A stretch of 64,000 nt of DNA from Malachius bipustulatus. Lineage: Eukaryota; Arthropoda; Insecta; Coleoptera; Melyridae. The notes below the pieces were generated by a model. The model did not search any database, had not been told where the DNA came from, and saw only the letters and a program-made list of their open reading frames with translations. Shown here one piece after another: positions 34,503 through 47,513 of the stretch (positions are counted from its first letter, which is position 1; every line of letters begins with the position of its first letter). Position numbers and translations under genes: made by a program. The stretch is from contig OU342634.1 of NCBI GenBank assembly GCA_910589415.1, positions 39,610,723 to 39,674,722 of the forward strand, written 5' to 3'.

Positions 34503-36844
34503 CTTTTCCCTTAATACGGATCTGTGCTTTTATTAAACTTCTTGGACTTGTATTACTCATCTTCTGAACAATCAAGTCCAAAAAAAAATTAATTTAAAGG
34601 AAGTGTGTTTTTTGGTCTCCTTTCAGAAAGTTTAATTTTCATGTAAAAGTGAGAGCAATCAGAGCACCCTCTGTACTTTATCAAGCTTACTGATAATCAG
34701 TGTCGAGTGTTAAACTAGTTGTTGTAGTGCAAAACTACCGAGTATTATCTGCATATTGTTACCATCATAGATCAGCTTTATAGTGCGATTACACTGGATT
34801 TAGTCCCGAACAATCAGGTAAATCTGAATTGCGTTATAAATCATCCTCTATCGCTTTTTCGGTGGCCCCGTTTTTTCTGCATACAGACCCATTGTTTATT
34901 ACCTTCCCAGGCTTCATTTTAATTTTCAACTGCCGTAAATTCAACGAGAATCTCGCCGAAATAACCCCCTCTCCTGTTACGTCGACATGCTCCTTTCGAT
35001 TGTTTTAATTAAATTGATCTTCAACGAGAGCAGAGTTTAATTTAAAAAACGGAGTCACTTTGGCGCCGAAACGGATAATTCAGTTTGTAAATCATACGAC
35101 AGTGTTATTGTTACCAACCGCACGAAATTATCTACGGGATGAATAATGTTTTTTTTTTTTGTTCATTTGCTATCAGTCTTGTGTTTACAGAAATTATTGT
35201 AATATTTTTGATTACTTTTTATAATTATTATTTTTTTTTTTATTTAAGAAAAGAGAAGCTATATTTTGAAACTCTAGGGCTTCCCAGGAATAACTAATTT
35301 GACAGGTTTTTCAGGACGGAAAGTTAATTTTATTTTAAATAGGATTAATGGGAAAGTTTAGGGAAAGACATGGAGAAGTTTTATTAGTCTCGGGAAACTC
35401 AGGCTAAAGATCCAATTTACATGAGACAATAACAAATCTTGTTGTGTGCATAGGAATGTAATCCAATAGTTTAGAGACATGAAAAAATGTATGCGTAATA
35501 ATTGCTTTATTTAAACAATAAAATCGAAAAAGTATTTTTTCCAAGATATTGAAAAAACCACCTTATTCTTGATCTTCGTCAAACTCTATTTAAAGGGGTA
35601 GCTTACCAATTTATTGAACTACGTATGAAAGGGCCTTATGTCAATCTAGCTAACATTTTCGTCCTTGCCAGGGAGGTCAATTAAACAGCCAACTGGTAGC
35701 ATCCTAATCGGACCTCGTACTTGGGATCTCCCCAACTCATAGGCGGTTAGCATCCTAACTGGACCTTGTTACCTTCCGTGCAAACGGCTGAAATAACAAG
35801 ACCCATTTCCACAGTTATCTTGAAAACCTAGATTTCGGTGGTAATGATTCAGTTTAAAATGGTTCGCGCGAACGCTTAGAGAGGATTTGGGTTTGTCTCT
35901 GTGGGAAGGAGAGTTCATTAGATTTTTGATGATAGTTGTCGAGACGATTGATCTACGCTTCTCAGAAACCACCGGTGATTATTTTCATATTTGGGACTGC
36001 GAACGAGTTTTTCTCCGTTGGGCTCTTTTATTCATAAGGGTGGTTTTTGAAAAAAGGTGGTACGAGATGTAACGAGCTGAACCTGGTAGGGATGAACTAT
36101 TGAGGCTAGACGTGTATTTCTGCCCCGCCTCGTTCTAGGTGCGATCAAACGGGCCATGTCTTTTGAACACTTTCCATTGAAATATCTGCATGCAAAACAG
36201 GTCCAGGTCAGATACTTTTCCTCGATGTTCGAGAGTATCTAAATTTTTTGTCAAACCCGGGTCCCCAATCAAAATCTCAATCCAATCAAAAACTCTTTCT
36301 CAAATCCGATCAATCTCAAAAACTGTGCATTTGGAAACCCACGTTAGAAGGAAATTTTTTCCTTAAAATGAGCCACCTGCTAAAATTTTTCGCACCTATT
36401 TAGGGTATTGCAGGAAAACTGACAATCTGTACCTTTTGTCGTGACGCAATTGGCGGTTATGTTATGAAATCGAAAAAACCGTTAAGAGCCCAAAACTCTA
36501 TTTTTGAAAATTTTTAAATTGTGAACAGTAAGAAATTGAAAAAAAAATACTGAACGAAAGGTATGGAGATTATCCTTAACAATTTATGTCATAACAATTC
36601 TTCATACACTCACCATCTTTACAAAAATACATGACTTCATCCATTTAATTTAAGATGGTACACACATCTTGGGAAATCTAAGATGAAACTTGGCCGGGGT
36701 TCCAGTGGCACCCCATACCTACCATTAAAATTTCCTCAGCAAAATCAATAAAATTTCAAAATACTACTAGCGAGGTATTTGGTTCACTTTCATCATCAAG
36801 GTATTATTTCAAGTCGTCGGTCAAAAGCTCAGTCTTTTTGTGCA
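34503..36844 (+). other. Segment C, present only in the second copy
   Basis: These 2342 bp separate A and B in the second copy and are absent between A and B in the first. Only one base (A) is shared at the edges, with no target duplication and no terminal repeats. C also contains a piece of a dispersed repeat (35612-35879) internally. Loss from copy 1 therefore explains the data better than insertion of a transposon into copy 2. No gene is recognised in C. Confidence 0.8.
35612..35879 (+). repeat. Dispersed repeat R3, copy 1
   Basis: Related to 61173-61439 in the same orientation. Shared words in order are GAAAGGGCCTTATGT, CTAACATTTTCGT, CTTGCCAGGG, AACAGCCAACTGGTAGC, TAGGCGG, CTACCTTCCGTGCAAACGGC, GTTATCTT and TTCGCGCGA. 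The copies differ by substitutions and small indels. Class is unknown; no tRNA-like promoter boxes are evident. Confidence 0.8.
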
Positions 36845-38283
36845 ATTTACCGAATCTTCTATTTTTAAATCTAGTATGACATACCTTTGCTTTATTTTGG
36901 ACCCGCATATTATAATAGCTGCCATACTTTATGCCATACTCGATGCCATACTTTATCTTTTGTACGAGAAATTTCTGCTCTACATATTTTGACTAGGTAG
37001 TCATTTGTATCTCTCTGCAAACTCTTATGAAGTCTCCTAAATATTCATATGGGAAAATGGTTGATTATAATTTTTATGGATGCATATTTTTGCATGAAAG
37101 TATATAATGTATTCTTAGGTAGGTACTTATGTGCCTAAATTTATATGCGCGGTAAAATAAATCAACTATTTCCTAGAATTGCGGTGACAATAATATTCTC
37201 ACAATATCCAGGAATCACATATCAGGCAAGTCAAATAAATTCCCAAACCCTGTTCAAAAGTCTCCAGGCGGTCATACGGACTGACGGATTTAATTCAGGA
37301 ATTCCCCTATTTCAAACCCCAAATTACGGCCTTATAATTGAAATAGTTTATAAATTTGTGACTTTAATTGTCATTTTTTTTTAGTTGTAAGCGTTTGTGT
37401 TAATTTAATTTATTTTATAATGAAACATAATAAATCTATCAATCTAACTCATGGAAACGATTTTTGTTATAGTAAAACCAAGAGTGCATTCAGATACTTT
37501 TTGCGCTTGTGTACCCAGGTTTTAGTAGCAGGATAATTTCTCCTACTTATAAATTTCTACCGTCCGTGAAAAATAAATTTTACAGGTGTTAAAAGATGTG
37601 AGGAATATTAATTTTTCACATAAAAAAAAAACAAACAAGTTAGTCTTATAGCCTTGCTCCGCGCAGAGCATGCTTTTTTTCAGGATAACCATGCTGTATG
37701 CTTCGAATAGACTGAAATCTCATCCACCATGTCACACTATTACATCCGTTTATACAGCGTGTATCATAAATACACGACAAACTTTTAGGGGTAGTAGGGG
37801 GCGTTAAAATCCCCGCATTTTTATTCATTCCATGAACGATGAATAATTATTTCTCTCTGGTTTAGAGCTCTCTCATTCCATAAAAAATACATAACTTTGG
37901 GACTCTCATATGGGACACTTTATAATATAGCCCAAAATAATTTCAATTTATGGATTGTGACCCTGTTTTTGAGTTTGTAAAAAAAAAATGTTGAAAAATA
38001 TTCTTTGGTCCACAGAGACCGATTCGAATGAGCTGGGACAACCTGTATAATCAAGGTATTTCACAACATTAATTAAAGTGCTAAAAAGAAACTGTCCAGA
38101 GCAGTTACTTAAAATTAGAAATAACTTAGAACATCAATCCCGAAGATAACTAATGGACTGCCGATAACAGAGACAGACATTTTTCAAACTTTTCACGGTA
38201 ACTTCGTAACTTTTCATGAAGTATGTAAAAACCCGCTAAGTGTAAAAATTAAAGGCCACGAAGTTCAGCGAAATGTTCCCGAA
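36845..38283 (+). repeat. Segment B, copy 2 of tandem duplication
   Basis: Second copy of 32034-33472. The shared sequence ends in GAA at 38281-38283, after which unique flank begins. Confidence 0.95.
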
Positions 38284-40639
38284 TTCTTCCAATACACCGT
38301 CATCTGACGCAGTATATACGTTGATACGTTTATAAGTATCGATAATTGATAACATATTGATTTGAGATGTGGTATACCTTAAATAGATCGAATTTATGCA
38401 ATATTGGTTCCTCGAGAGTAAATTATTGTACATTAATGACAATGAATTTTCGATTAATAATCTTTGAAGACATTCTATATAGTCTAAGTCAGCCAGTCAA
38501 CGTTCATAAATACCAACCATACTGTGAATTCCTCTTTAATAAGTAAAAATTAATTACCTTTGAAAATTACCGAAGGGCTTTCGCTTTCCAGTTATCTTTA
38601 CGCTCTATCATAAACTCATGAAACTTCTTCAATATTCGAAAGCACGGGCTTTTCTCATAAAGTAATTATTAACTTATATAAGGGAACAAAGAGTTTTCGG
38701 CTTTACAAGTATTCAAATCATGGTCGATCTGTAACAGGTCGCGAAATTTGCAAGAATTATAAAATACTTTACCGGGCGTGATATTTTCATTCCATTTTTA
38801 CTATTTTTCTAACGAAACCAGTGTAAATTAGATGATAATATACAGAGTGCCATAAATTTATGTTTAGAAGACACCTAAATTTTTTCCTCAGCCAAATGTT
38901 TTTGAACTCCTTTACATCGTACAGCTATTTTAAAATTTTAATTTTCTAGTAATCTTTGTTCCAAGTGATTTCTTCTCGATAGGTATCTATGAATTTTTTT
39001 ATTTTTCAAGTGTTTCATAAATCTATAACTGCTTGAGTTTGTACAATTATTGTAAAAACACCTTGTATAAAATATATTCCCCAATAGTAAAAATGTCGGT
39101 TGCAAACAAAAAATGACCCACATGATGCCACAAAAAAAAACACTACTTAATATTGAAGGGTGTATAAATTCGGTGCACTTTATCTCGAAATTAAAAAAAA
39201 AAATACGTTTTGACAATTAATGGAACTTAACAAGTCGTTCACCCTTAATTGAAAGCCAGCAACGAGATTTCAGCCCGGACCAGCTTTAACCTTTCGGAAA
39301 TGTCACTGAGTTGATTAAATTCGTTTGTTATTCACTTTAATTCTTGTACGACCTAAATAATTTTTTGCCGTCAGTTTCAGAGAGCTGAATTATCATTCGT
39401 TTCACCCCCCGGACTAAAAACTGCACTGGAGGGACTCATTTTCAAGTCCCATCCTTTCTTATTATCCTCGCTATAAAACTTTCGCCATTGTCACAGCGGA
39501 TATTTTCAACTAATTCAATTCTCGAACTAATGTACTCAACTTTTCCTAGATCGTTGTGTATTGCCTACTGAACCTTAGTTACGAGTACTTTCTAGGTCAA
39601 TTAGGCAAACTGAGTTTTATTTTATAACTTTCTAAATATTATTCAACTGCAATGAAATATATCATCAACGGTAGGTACATCTAGGTACCAGTGTAAAATT
39701 CAAATTTGTATATGCTATAGTTTCCGCTGAATAACATAAAATGTAATAAAGACAGCTATTAAAGTTTATAATGTGAAGTTTAATAGAAGTTTCAAATATT
39801 AACATGAAGTATAAGTACCAAGGATGGCTTTGTTTTAATTATCAACATAATAGGTACAGAATTTATCTTTTGATTTTTCCCTTTTGTCAATTATGTATCG
39901 CAGTTATGAATAATTTGACAAATTGTGGAGCACAATTGACAAAAGAGGAAAAGCAATAGAGAAACACTGTGATAATTAAATTTAAAATTTTATGATTTAA
40001 CAGGTCCCTGGTTTGAATGAATGAGTGTGAAAAAAAAATTACGAACGATTTCATGATTTAATAATTATTTTTAAATGTGTTAGCTAATTTTCGACTAGAG
40101 GAAATTTTTTATTTTTCGATAAAACTGTCAACATGATGTTTGTAATGAACGTCTCTATCGTTTTATTTATTTTTTCAATCGGTCAAAAAAAACTCGAAAT
40201 CATGCGAAAAATGATATTATGATAAAATGGTAAATGAGCCGCATTTTTTTTCCGCTCATCTAATTTTTTTTAGAAAAACGATCTCTACAAAGGTCGTACG
40301 TCTATGCTTTTCCCAAATAACTGTGCGAACAGGACCTCTCCGCGATGTACCGTCACCGAGAAAATTTAAAATCCTTTTTAGTTACGTCTCACAAGACCCC
40401 CTTCCCCCCACTCCCTAATTTTTTAAATTTTATTTTTTAACAATATCGTTTTAATTGTTATTTTTAAGGTTCCAATAAACATCTCAAAAACTTCACGGTT
40501 AATTTTATTCGATTGTATTCAGTAGCAGCAACTCCTAGAGTTCAGTAAGAAGAATATTTTCCTAAAAATACTGAGCTGATAAATTCACGATAACTACATG
40601 GTGATTTTTCAAAGAAAAATCGATGTAGGTAACATTCGA
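38284..40639. other. Gene-free stretch with a possible MITE
   Basis: No gene is seen. TACAGAGTG near 38841 and CACCTTGTA ending near 39068 form short inverted ends about 230 bp apart, resembling a decayed CAGGGTG-type MITE. The rest is AT-rich and featureless. Confidence 0.35.
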
Positions 40640-40920
40640 ATGCTTCCGCACCACCTTACCATCAGACGTGCTTATTTTCTCTACTTACACACTTCGTTGA
40701 GGGGGAAGGAGGCCAAGTTACGCGGACGGAATGAGAATCCCGGGTTGATTTATCACCCGGACCGGAGAGTCACGTCGCAGAGCCTTTCTATAACGACAGA
40801 TGGAGCCGCGGTCGCTCGCTGCTGCCAATCTAATCACCGATGATAATTGCCACTGATTTGCGCCGATATGCCGTTATTTTATCCGCGAATAATTCGATAG
40901 ACGGCGCTCCTACGTGTCAA
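40640..40920. promoter_or_regulatory. CpG-rich segment, possible regulatory DNA
   Basis: The segment is clearly richer in CpG than its flanks, with GCCGCGGTCGCTCGCTGC-like text near 40805 and several GAT/ATTA words nearby. An 81-codon frame (40598-40843) overlaps it but shows no family. A promoter, enhancer or first exon is possible; evidence is compositional only. Confidence 0.2.
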
Positions 40921-41153
40921 ACCAAACAAATGAATCAATTCACCAGACTATAATATACTGGAATTGAAGTATTATCATACTGGATGAAAGTTAACCTAAA
41001 ACTGATGTTACTTGTTGGAGAAGAAATAGGAAACTTTTATACTAAATCCTATTGTTATGGTTAAATTTTACTTTATCCAGCACCGTCGCATTGATTTTGA
41101 GCAACCTGGAAAATAATAATAAAGAAATGATTTACCCCAAGGTAAAGGTTTCA

Positions 41154-41290
41154 ACGACCTTTTTACCAAAAATGTCGTGTGTAGATTCACAGACCTTTTG
41201 TTTACGCGACGGGACAACTTTAAAGCACAGGTCATATGTGAGCGTGGAAGCATACGTGGAGTTGACGTATACGCGTTTGCGCGGGTAACG
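41154..41290 (+). repeat. Dispersed repeat R4, fragment
   Basis: ACGACCTTTTTACC-AAAATGTCG, then GTAGATTCACAGACCTTT, matches the right part of the copies at 56618-56794 and 62955-63133. Confidence 0.55.
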
Positions 41291-44200
41291 CAGACATGTT
41301 TGCAAAAATAGCTTCCAGGTAACATGAGGTAACCCTACGCTGATTGGAGAATGGCTAGGACCTTTCTGAGTTTTTCAATTTCCAACATCAGACGCTGAGT
41401 GTTATCTTCAAAAGACTGTTTAGGCCAATGCTAAAATCGTGTGAATGCCGCCGTCGCTAGGAGAATAATTTTTGTGTCCTTGCTCTGACTTCTTGGTAAT
41501 TATTAAAACTACAAGTTCATTGTATGGAAGAAAACTCGTTTTTTTTTCAAATTTGCCACCAAATTACCATTTTTTTACCGCTTGATATTGGGTAAATACT
41601 GACCGAAAATTCAATTTAAAAGTTAAGCACGATAAATAAATGTGATTGGATGGATAAGTGTCCATGGTAAAAGGATATTATTTACTCCTGAAATCGCAAG
41701 TGAAATAATTCAAGCTATCATTTTAGCAGCAACAATGTTTATCGAATTCACCTGAGTTTTGATGAAAGTGCTTCTGGTCAGAAAAGTTCTACGAAAACTC
41801 TTCTTAACGTAATAAATAATTAATCCTTCGTTCGATTTTAGATTTAGAGGAAATGCCTCAGAAAAAGCCTCGATATCTTTCGCCAAGAATTGAAGCTGCT
41901 ACCAGTAGGATGGAGAGAATTTGACGGAAGGTAAGAAATAAATATTTACTTTCGTTCAGTCTTGAAATTTGCCTGTTTCTATCGTGCTACCGCCATGTTC
42001 TCTAAATGATTATAAATGAAAATTTGAAAAAATACATTATGAAGAAGTAGTACTTACTTAATTGTTTTTTTTATTTAATAATTATTTGAAATTAGAAAAA
42101 AACCATTGCAATATTAACAAGAATACAGTTAAAAATTTTAAATTCAACAGAGTTATGAGCTCATTCAACCAAGTTATAAACATCCCAACTTAATCTACCA
42201 TAGTGATAATATCGGATGCTAATTTGTGATAGTGATAGACCATAGTGATCCCTTGTCACGGTTACTAACAGTAACTGTTATTCGTTCTGAGTTGTTTCAA
42301 AATAACTAATTTTACTGCCAGTTTTTAGTCTCAAATCATCGGTATTTTATCCCTACCTCTAAATTATTCAGTAGATATGAGTCAAAAAGTCGTAAGCAGT
42401 GTTTCTCGCCATGGGTATTGCAAAGTAACAGGTTATTTTAGATCGGTCGCTACTCCTTAATTCAGTTTTCCCATCTCTAGTCCAAGCTCAATTAAATCGA
42501 TGTAATTTTATGTTTCTGGCATGTTAGCATTATTAGGGAGATTGAGAAGATTGATTTGCATTAGACGACGAAAATAATTACTGAAGTTTTTTTTTATTGC
42601 TCAAATTAATTAAAAGCGCTTACGTAAAAGCAAAAAACTGTTATAGTTGAAAGTTATTTTCGCAGTGGGAACAAACTTCATAGAATTTGGACGTTGTTCT
42701 CTTCATAATAGATCTGTCTGGAATAATTATTGTCATGTGGTGGAACCCTAGAATTACTTCTAGTTCCTCATCAAACTTGGTGCTTGGATGGAATGTTTCT
42801 CTATGAACCTGCTTACAATCTTCTTAGGAAAGGTGCTCACTTTTGTCCTTATCGATTGATATAGTAGTGAAAGTATCCCTACTCCAAGACATTTCTGGCA
42901 GATAAAATGTTCATAGTTTTCCCGAAACTTACAGTTTTCAGCAAGACTTTTTTGCAGGTTTAGCGTGGTTTAGAATATCGTGTAGGTTAGTTCCAAAAGC
43001 TACAAAACAAGGATTTGTTGGTTTGAATACTTCTAAAACATCTGATTTAATCTGTCGTAATATCGATGGTGAACTGGCAATATGTCCTATCTGAAATTTC
43101 AGGCATTTTCCATTTATTGTGTTAAATTGTCCTATCTGCTATTATACACGTTCAGCATGTGATTAATATTTATTGCTAAATTTAAGTATATGTTACAAAA
43201 TAAACATATACGTATTTTTTTTCTTGTTTCGGAAATTCTAAATTAAAAAAAAAGAACGTTTTTTTCTCTTCCTGACCAATTTACTTTTTTGAGATAGGAC
43301 TTATTGCCAGTTCACCATCGATATACCGATACCCTAGCCAGCCAGATTTTGCAAGTTCAAGTGTGATTTCTTTTTATGCATTTACATTGAGGACTCGATA
43401 TTTTGTGTGAGACTGTTAACAAAGTCGAGAGATAAACGATACACCACGCGAACTGTTACAGAGTGCCCTTAGTGGAGTGAGAAACCGTGTATGTATTAAA
43501 ATGTGCGTCCAGGAGAGTAGAGGGTACTTCACCCATCTCTTAAGTGAATAAATTGTTGGTTTTTTAATCAATTTTATAAAAATGTCGACAAAGTGAGTTC
43601 CTATTTTGTTAACGTTCTTTGTTTTGACAACTGTACTAATAACCTAATAAAATCAAGTGATTGTAAAGAATGGATAAAGTTAAGATACTTTGTGTCAGGG
43701 CCCTTCGTTTTCAAAAATCCTTTAGATCGTATCAGATTATAACAGACCATAATAAAGAACAGTGGAATAATAGGAAGTTACATAAAATTAAGAATTCTTC
43801 CCTAAAATTAATTTAACTTAATTTCAATTCTTGCAGGTCCTGTTGTAAAGGGTTAGAGAAGGAAATGCTGGATTATTATATAATTACCCCTATAAATCGT
43901 CATGTCTTGTAATGAACTAGATGAACTCCCCGGCTCGGTGAAAACCGAAGCAAACGCAACAGTGAGCAAAGTCTGTACCCGAATCAAACTGAATTATTAT
44001 CTCGTCACTTATTGCCGCATCTGTCCGGGGGGTGGAAACCCTCGTTACCCTCGACACCCGACAGCTTCCTCTGTTCCTAATTACAACGCTGTACTGAAAA
44101 CTCAAACAGAAATTAGATTTCCATGGCTGTGTTCTATTTGATACTGCTGTCAATTTTTCCTTTCATTTTTAACGTGTCCATTGTTTGATGAAAAATACCC

Positions 44201-44589
44201 GTTTGGCTCTAGGATCGACTTTCCAGTCAGAATTAATTAATTATTGCGTAATTGAATCCAGACAACATGGTTCATCGCTATATTCACTATAGTTCTTTTT
44301 TTCAGAAATGTGAATCCTAGCAAATGGTAATAATACGGCTTTACTGGGATTCCAAACCCGAGGGCGCAAACGGAACCCTATTATTATGGCAACGGTGATC
44401 GTCTGTCCGTACGTCAGAGTTTTTGTGGAGACTGGAATTAACATGCAGTCAGTTTTGTGCAAATAATATGTCCAGGCTTAGATTTAGAGAAAAATTTTAG
44501 ACAATAACGATTTCTATAACGAGTCTAACTTCACTAATAATGTAGAAATATCAAAAAAATTCTAATAAATTTTCAAATTTTGAACTCAT
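41291..44589. other. Gene-free stretch
   Basis: No confident gene. A short segment at 41843-41929 is bounded by an acceptor-like GATTTTAG and a donor-like GAAGGTAAGA and reads EEMPQKKPRYLSPRIEAATS on the plus strand, but has an in-frame TGA near its end and no recognisable family. A GC-richer patch at 43900-44140 has frames on both strands (about 78 codons each) without known motifs. Confidence 0.4.
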
Positions 44590-44760
44590 TTTCCAGACAA
44601 CAGAGTCACGTTATAATGACGTATTTTTTAGTCATTATTGGTCGCCGACGTCATGTTACCAAAAAATCACGTAATTATCGTCATTTTTCAGACGTGATTT
44701 AGACGGGATGTTTATGACGTCGGTCTAACGTCGTTTTTTCGTAATTTTCAGACAAACTGA
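44590..44760. promoter_or_regulatory. Cluster of seven ACGT cores (CREB/ATF-like words)
   Basis: ACGT occurs at 44608, 44619, 44648, 44669, 44692, 44717 and 44728. TGACGT words lie at 44617 and 44715 and GACGTCA at 44647, which fit bZIP (CREB/ATF) recognition sequences. TTTTCCAGAC or TTTTCAGAC occurs three times (44590, 44685, 44746). No gene start lies close by apart from the transposon at 45218, so a regulatory role is speculative; a decayed short tandem repeat is an alternative. Confidence 0.3.
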
Positions 44761-45449
44761 ATGTTTGGCAATTTTAATGTCTTCTTCTCCCTCTTGCTTG
44801 TATGTACAAGTGATCCTGTCAGTTTTCATTCGACTTGGTCCCGTAAGTGTAATAAAAATGTTAAACGAAGTTCGCAGAAAAAATGTCAATGCTGAGGTAA
44901 ATAATAGCCTATGCGCCAGGCGCCTACCCTCTTGACACCAGTTTTTGTAGACTCGCTTTCTTTCTGGCTGTCAAAAGGGGTGGACCGCTATCAATTAGGC
45001 CGAGCGATTTGCCAAAAAATAGTGATCACAGAGGTGTGAAGTACGTAGATTCGGGGGCTGCTAAGGATGGAGCCCTGTTGGTTAGTAAATTAATAACTAA
45101 GGCGATCAAGGGTGGTATATGAACACAAAAATAAAATAAAAAGAATTTACTAAAATAAAATTAGAAAATACTGAAATATAAATGATAATAAATGAATAAA
45201 TAAATAAGGTGCGTCGGGGTAAGATCGGATCTGGGGCCAGATCGTCCAGTCCCATTATTTTCTTCAACGCGCCCTGAATACGGGCAACCGGTAGCTCACT
45301 GCCGCGTAATTAGCTTGATGCTGCAGTTACCGCGAAGCCGCCATGTGCGAACGTTTAGGCGTCAACAATATTATTATTGGTCGCGGCATTTTTCAAGGTA
45401 ATACAAGTGATCCGGTCTTCCCCGGTATACGTATATTGCAGTAACCAAG

Positions 45450-45673
45450 GTAAGTACTTTCGTTCTTCTTATAGAAATGGTAGTTAATTTACACTATTGT
45501 TGCATAGTGATTACGAGAAAATTATAACCTTACCATAAAACATGATTTTGTACGTGTCCGTTCCTACCCCTTTACGGGGAAGATCTAACCTGTATAAAGC
45601 ATATGGGAACAATATAAGTACGGTCTTGCCCCATTGATACCAATAAGAATAATCACTGATTTTTTGCTTGCAG
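45450..45673 (+). other. Probable 5'-UTR intron of the transposase
   Basis: AAG|GTAAGT at 45447-45455 is a strong splice donor, and TTTTTGCTTGCAG ending at 45673 is a good acceptor. It is followed after nine bases by CAAAATGG, the best start codon of the transposase. Removing the 224 bp would join an untranslated leader to the coding exon. Prediction from consensus only. Confidence 0.5.
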
Positions 45674-45682
45674 GCATTCAAA

Positions 45683-47513
45683 ATGGTTCGAGTTTATATT
45701 AGAAAAACCGAAAGAGCCAAAAAGTATACCAAGGATGATATAAATGTTGCAGTTGGTGAAGTGAAAAGAGGAGTGCTGGTCCTTCATGGTGCTTCGCGTA
45801 AATATGGAATACCTAAGAGTACTCTTCACGATCACATTTCTGGCAAGACTGGTACCAAAAGTCAGTCATTGGGTCGTAGCCCCGCCATACCATACGAACA
45901 AGAAGCCGTGTTAGCTGATGGTCTCAGAATATTAGAACGATGGGGATTTGGTCTTTCACGGAAAGAAGTTATGCAGCTGGTGTGCGAATTTGTTACCCGA
46001 AATAAATTAGTCACGCCATTTAAAGATAATGCTCCAGGATCCGATTGGTTTACAAACTTCAAAGTGCGGCACAAATTATCCATAAAAAAACCACAGGCTG
46101 TGGAATATTCACGTAAAAAAATGACTGATCCATTTGTTACTGGAGAGTATTTCCAGCTATTGAAGGCCACCGTAGACGAACTGCATCTCAATGACCTTTC
46201 TACTCAAATGTGGAACTTGGATGAGACCAGCCTCTCTATGGATCCCTCAAGAACGAAGGTAGTGGGAGCAATAGGTGCAGTATGTTCACGAGTAACAAGC
46301 GGGCCAGGAAAAGAAAATGTCACAATTTTGTCGACAGTCAGTGCAGCAGGAGTGAAAGTTCCTCCACTCATAGTTTTTAAAGGAAAATTTATCTGGGATC
46401 AATGGATGGCAAGTGGTGGTGAGATGGTATATGCGGCAAGCAGCAACGGATGGATAGAAGCAGACATATTCCTAAACTACATATAGAAGACATTTATATC
46501 TGCAATAGGCCCTCAAAGACCTGTACTCCTCCCCTATGACGGTCACAGCACACATGTTGATCAAAGAGTGGTGCAACTAGCAAAAGACAATAATATTACG
46601 ATACTCAAACTACCTCCCCACACATCCCACCTCCTCCAGCCATTAGACTTGGCGGTATTCAAGTCTTTCAAAAATACTTATGATCAACGGCTGGCAGCGT
46701 GGCAGAGGCAAAATACTGGAGTAAAAATTCCTAAAAGTACATTTTTAGAGTTGGTACGAGATATCTGGAAAGACCTCAAGCCAGAGATCATTCAAAATGA
46801 CTTCAAAAAAGCAGGTACCTACCCTTTTAACGCTGACGTCATCCCGCCGGAAAAGGTTTTCTCCGGATGCCTGGAAGAGATGGCAGAACTCGAAGAATGA
46901 TGATAGAAATGATGCTACTGCCGCAGACGAGGAACAGGAGCCTCAGAAAGCTGGGCCAAGTTTCCAGGATCTTTTGGTGGAGACAGTTAAACAGCATCCA
47001 CACGTCACTCCAAAACAGAAAAAGCGGGTTGCAGCTGGGGCAGAAGTCATAACGCGACAAGAAGCTGCTGAGAAAATTGCAGAAGCAGAATCAATTAAAA
47101 AACAGCAAACTTCCAAAAAAAAGAAGAACATTACTACAGAAGTCATGTCTAGCGAGAGCGAGGAAGATGATCTTGAAATGAAAGATATTTGTCAGGACAC
47201 AGATGATGATATAGATCGTGACTTCGTTGAGGAAAATAATCCATTGGAGGAAGTAAATCTAAGTGATTTAACCATTGAAGTTAATTCGTGGGTGTTGCTT
47301 AAGTACTGCCCCAAAAAGATTTTCAAGTACTATGTGGGAAAGGTTACAGAAAAAACGCCGAATGATGAGTATGTCGTTAAATGTTTAAAATATAGACGTG
47401 ACAGCAATCAGTTTTTTTGGCCAGATCAACCTGATCTTCATCAGATACACTATATCAAGTACACAAATCCTCAAAGTTTCAATTTTTTATCTTTAAAATT
47501 AAGCTCGATTTAG
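45683..47513 (+). pseudogene. Pogo-like transposase, one nonsense codon and one frameshift
   Basis: Start chosen at 45683 (CAAAATGG). The N-terminus (about residues 5-55: KYTKDDINVAVGEVKRG, SRKYGIPKSTLHDHI) is a psq-type helix-turn-helix. A second CENP-B/Tc5-like DNA-binding domain follows (about 75-145: GFGLSRKEV, SDWFTNFKVRH). The DDE_1 catalytic core has Asp codons at 46220 (WNLDET), 46538 (YDGHSTH) and 46646 (LLQPLD), with 35 residues between the last two as in pogo elements. An in-frame TAG at 46484-46486 lies between the first and second Asp. The frame later stops at 46898-46900, while an acidic tail continues in another frame to 47513, implying a +1 shift near 46860-46900. The tail is Lys/Glu-rich and ends in a domain starting SWVLLKYCPKK and YYVGKV. 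Apart from these two lesions it is intact, so it died recently. Confidence 0.88.

Noticed and set aside
34503..36844. Segment C as a transposon insertion
   Set aside because: No terminal repeats, only one base shared at its edges, and a repeat fragment sits inside it; deletion from the first copy is simpler.
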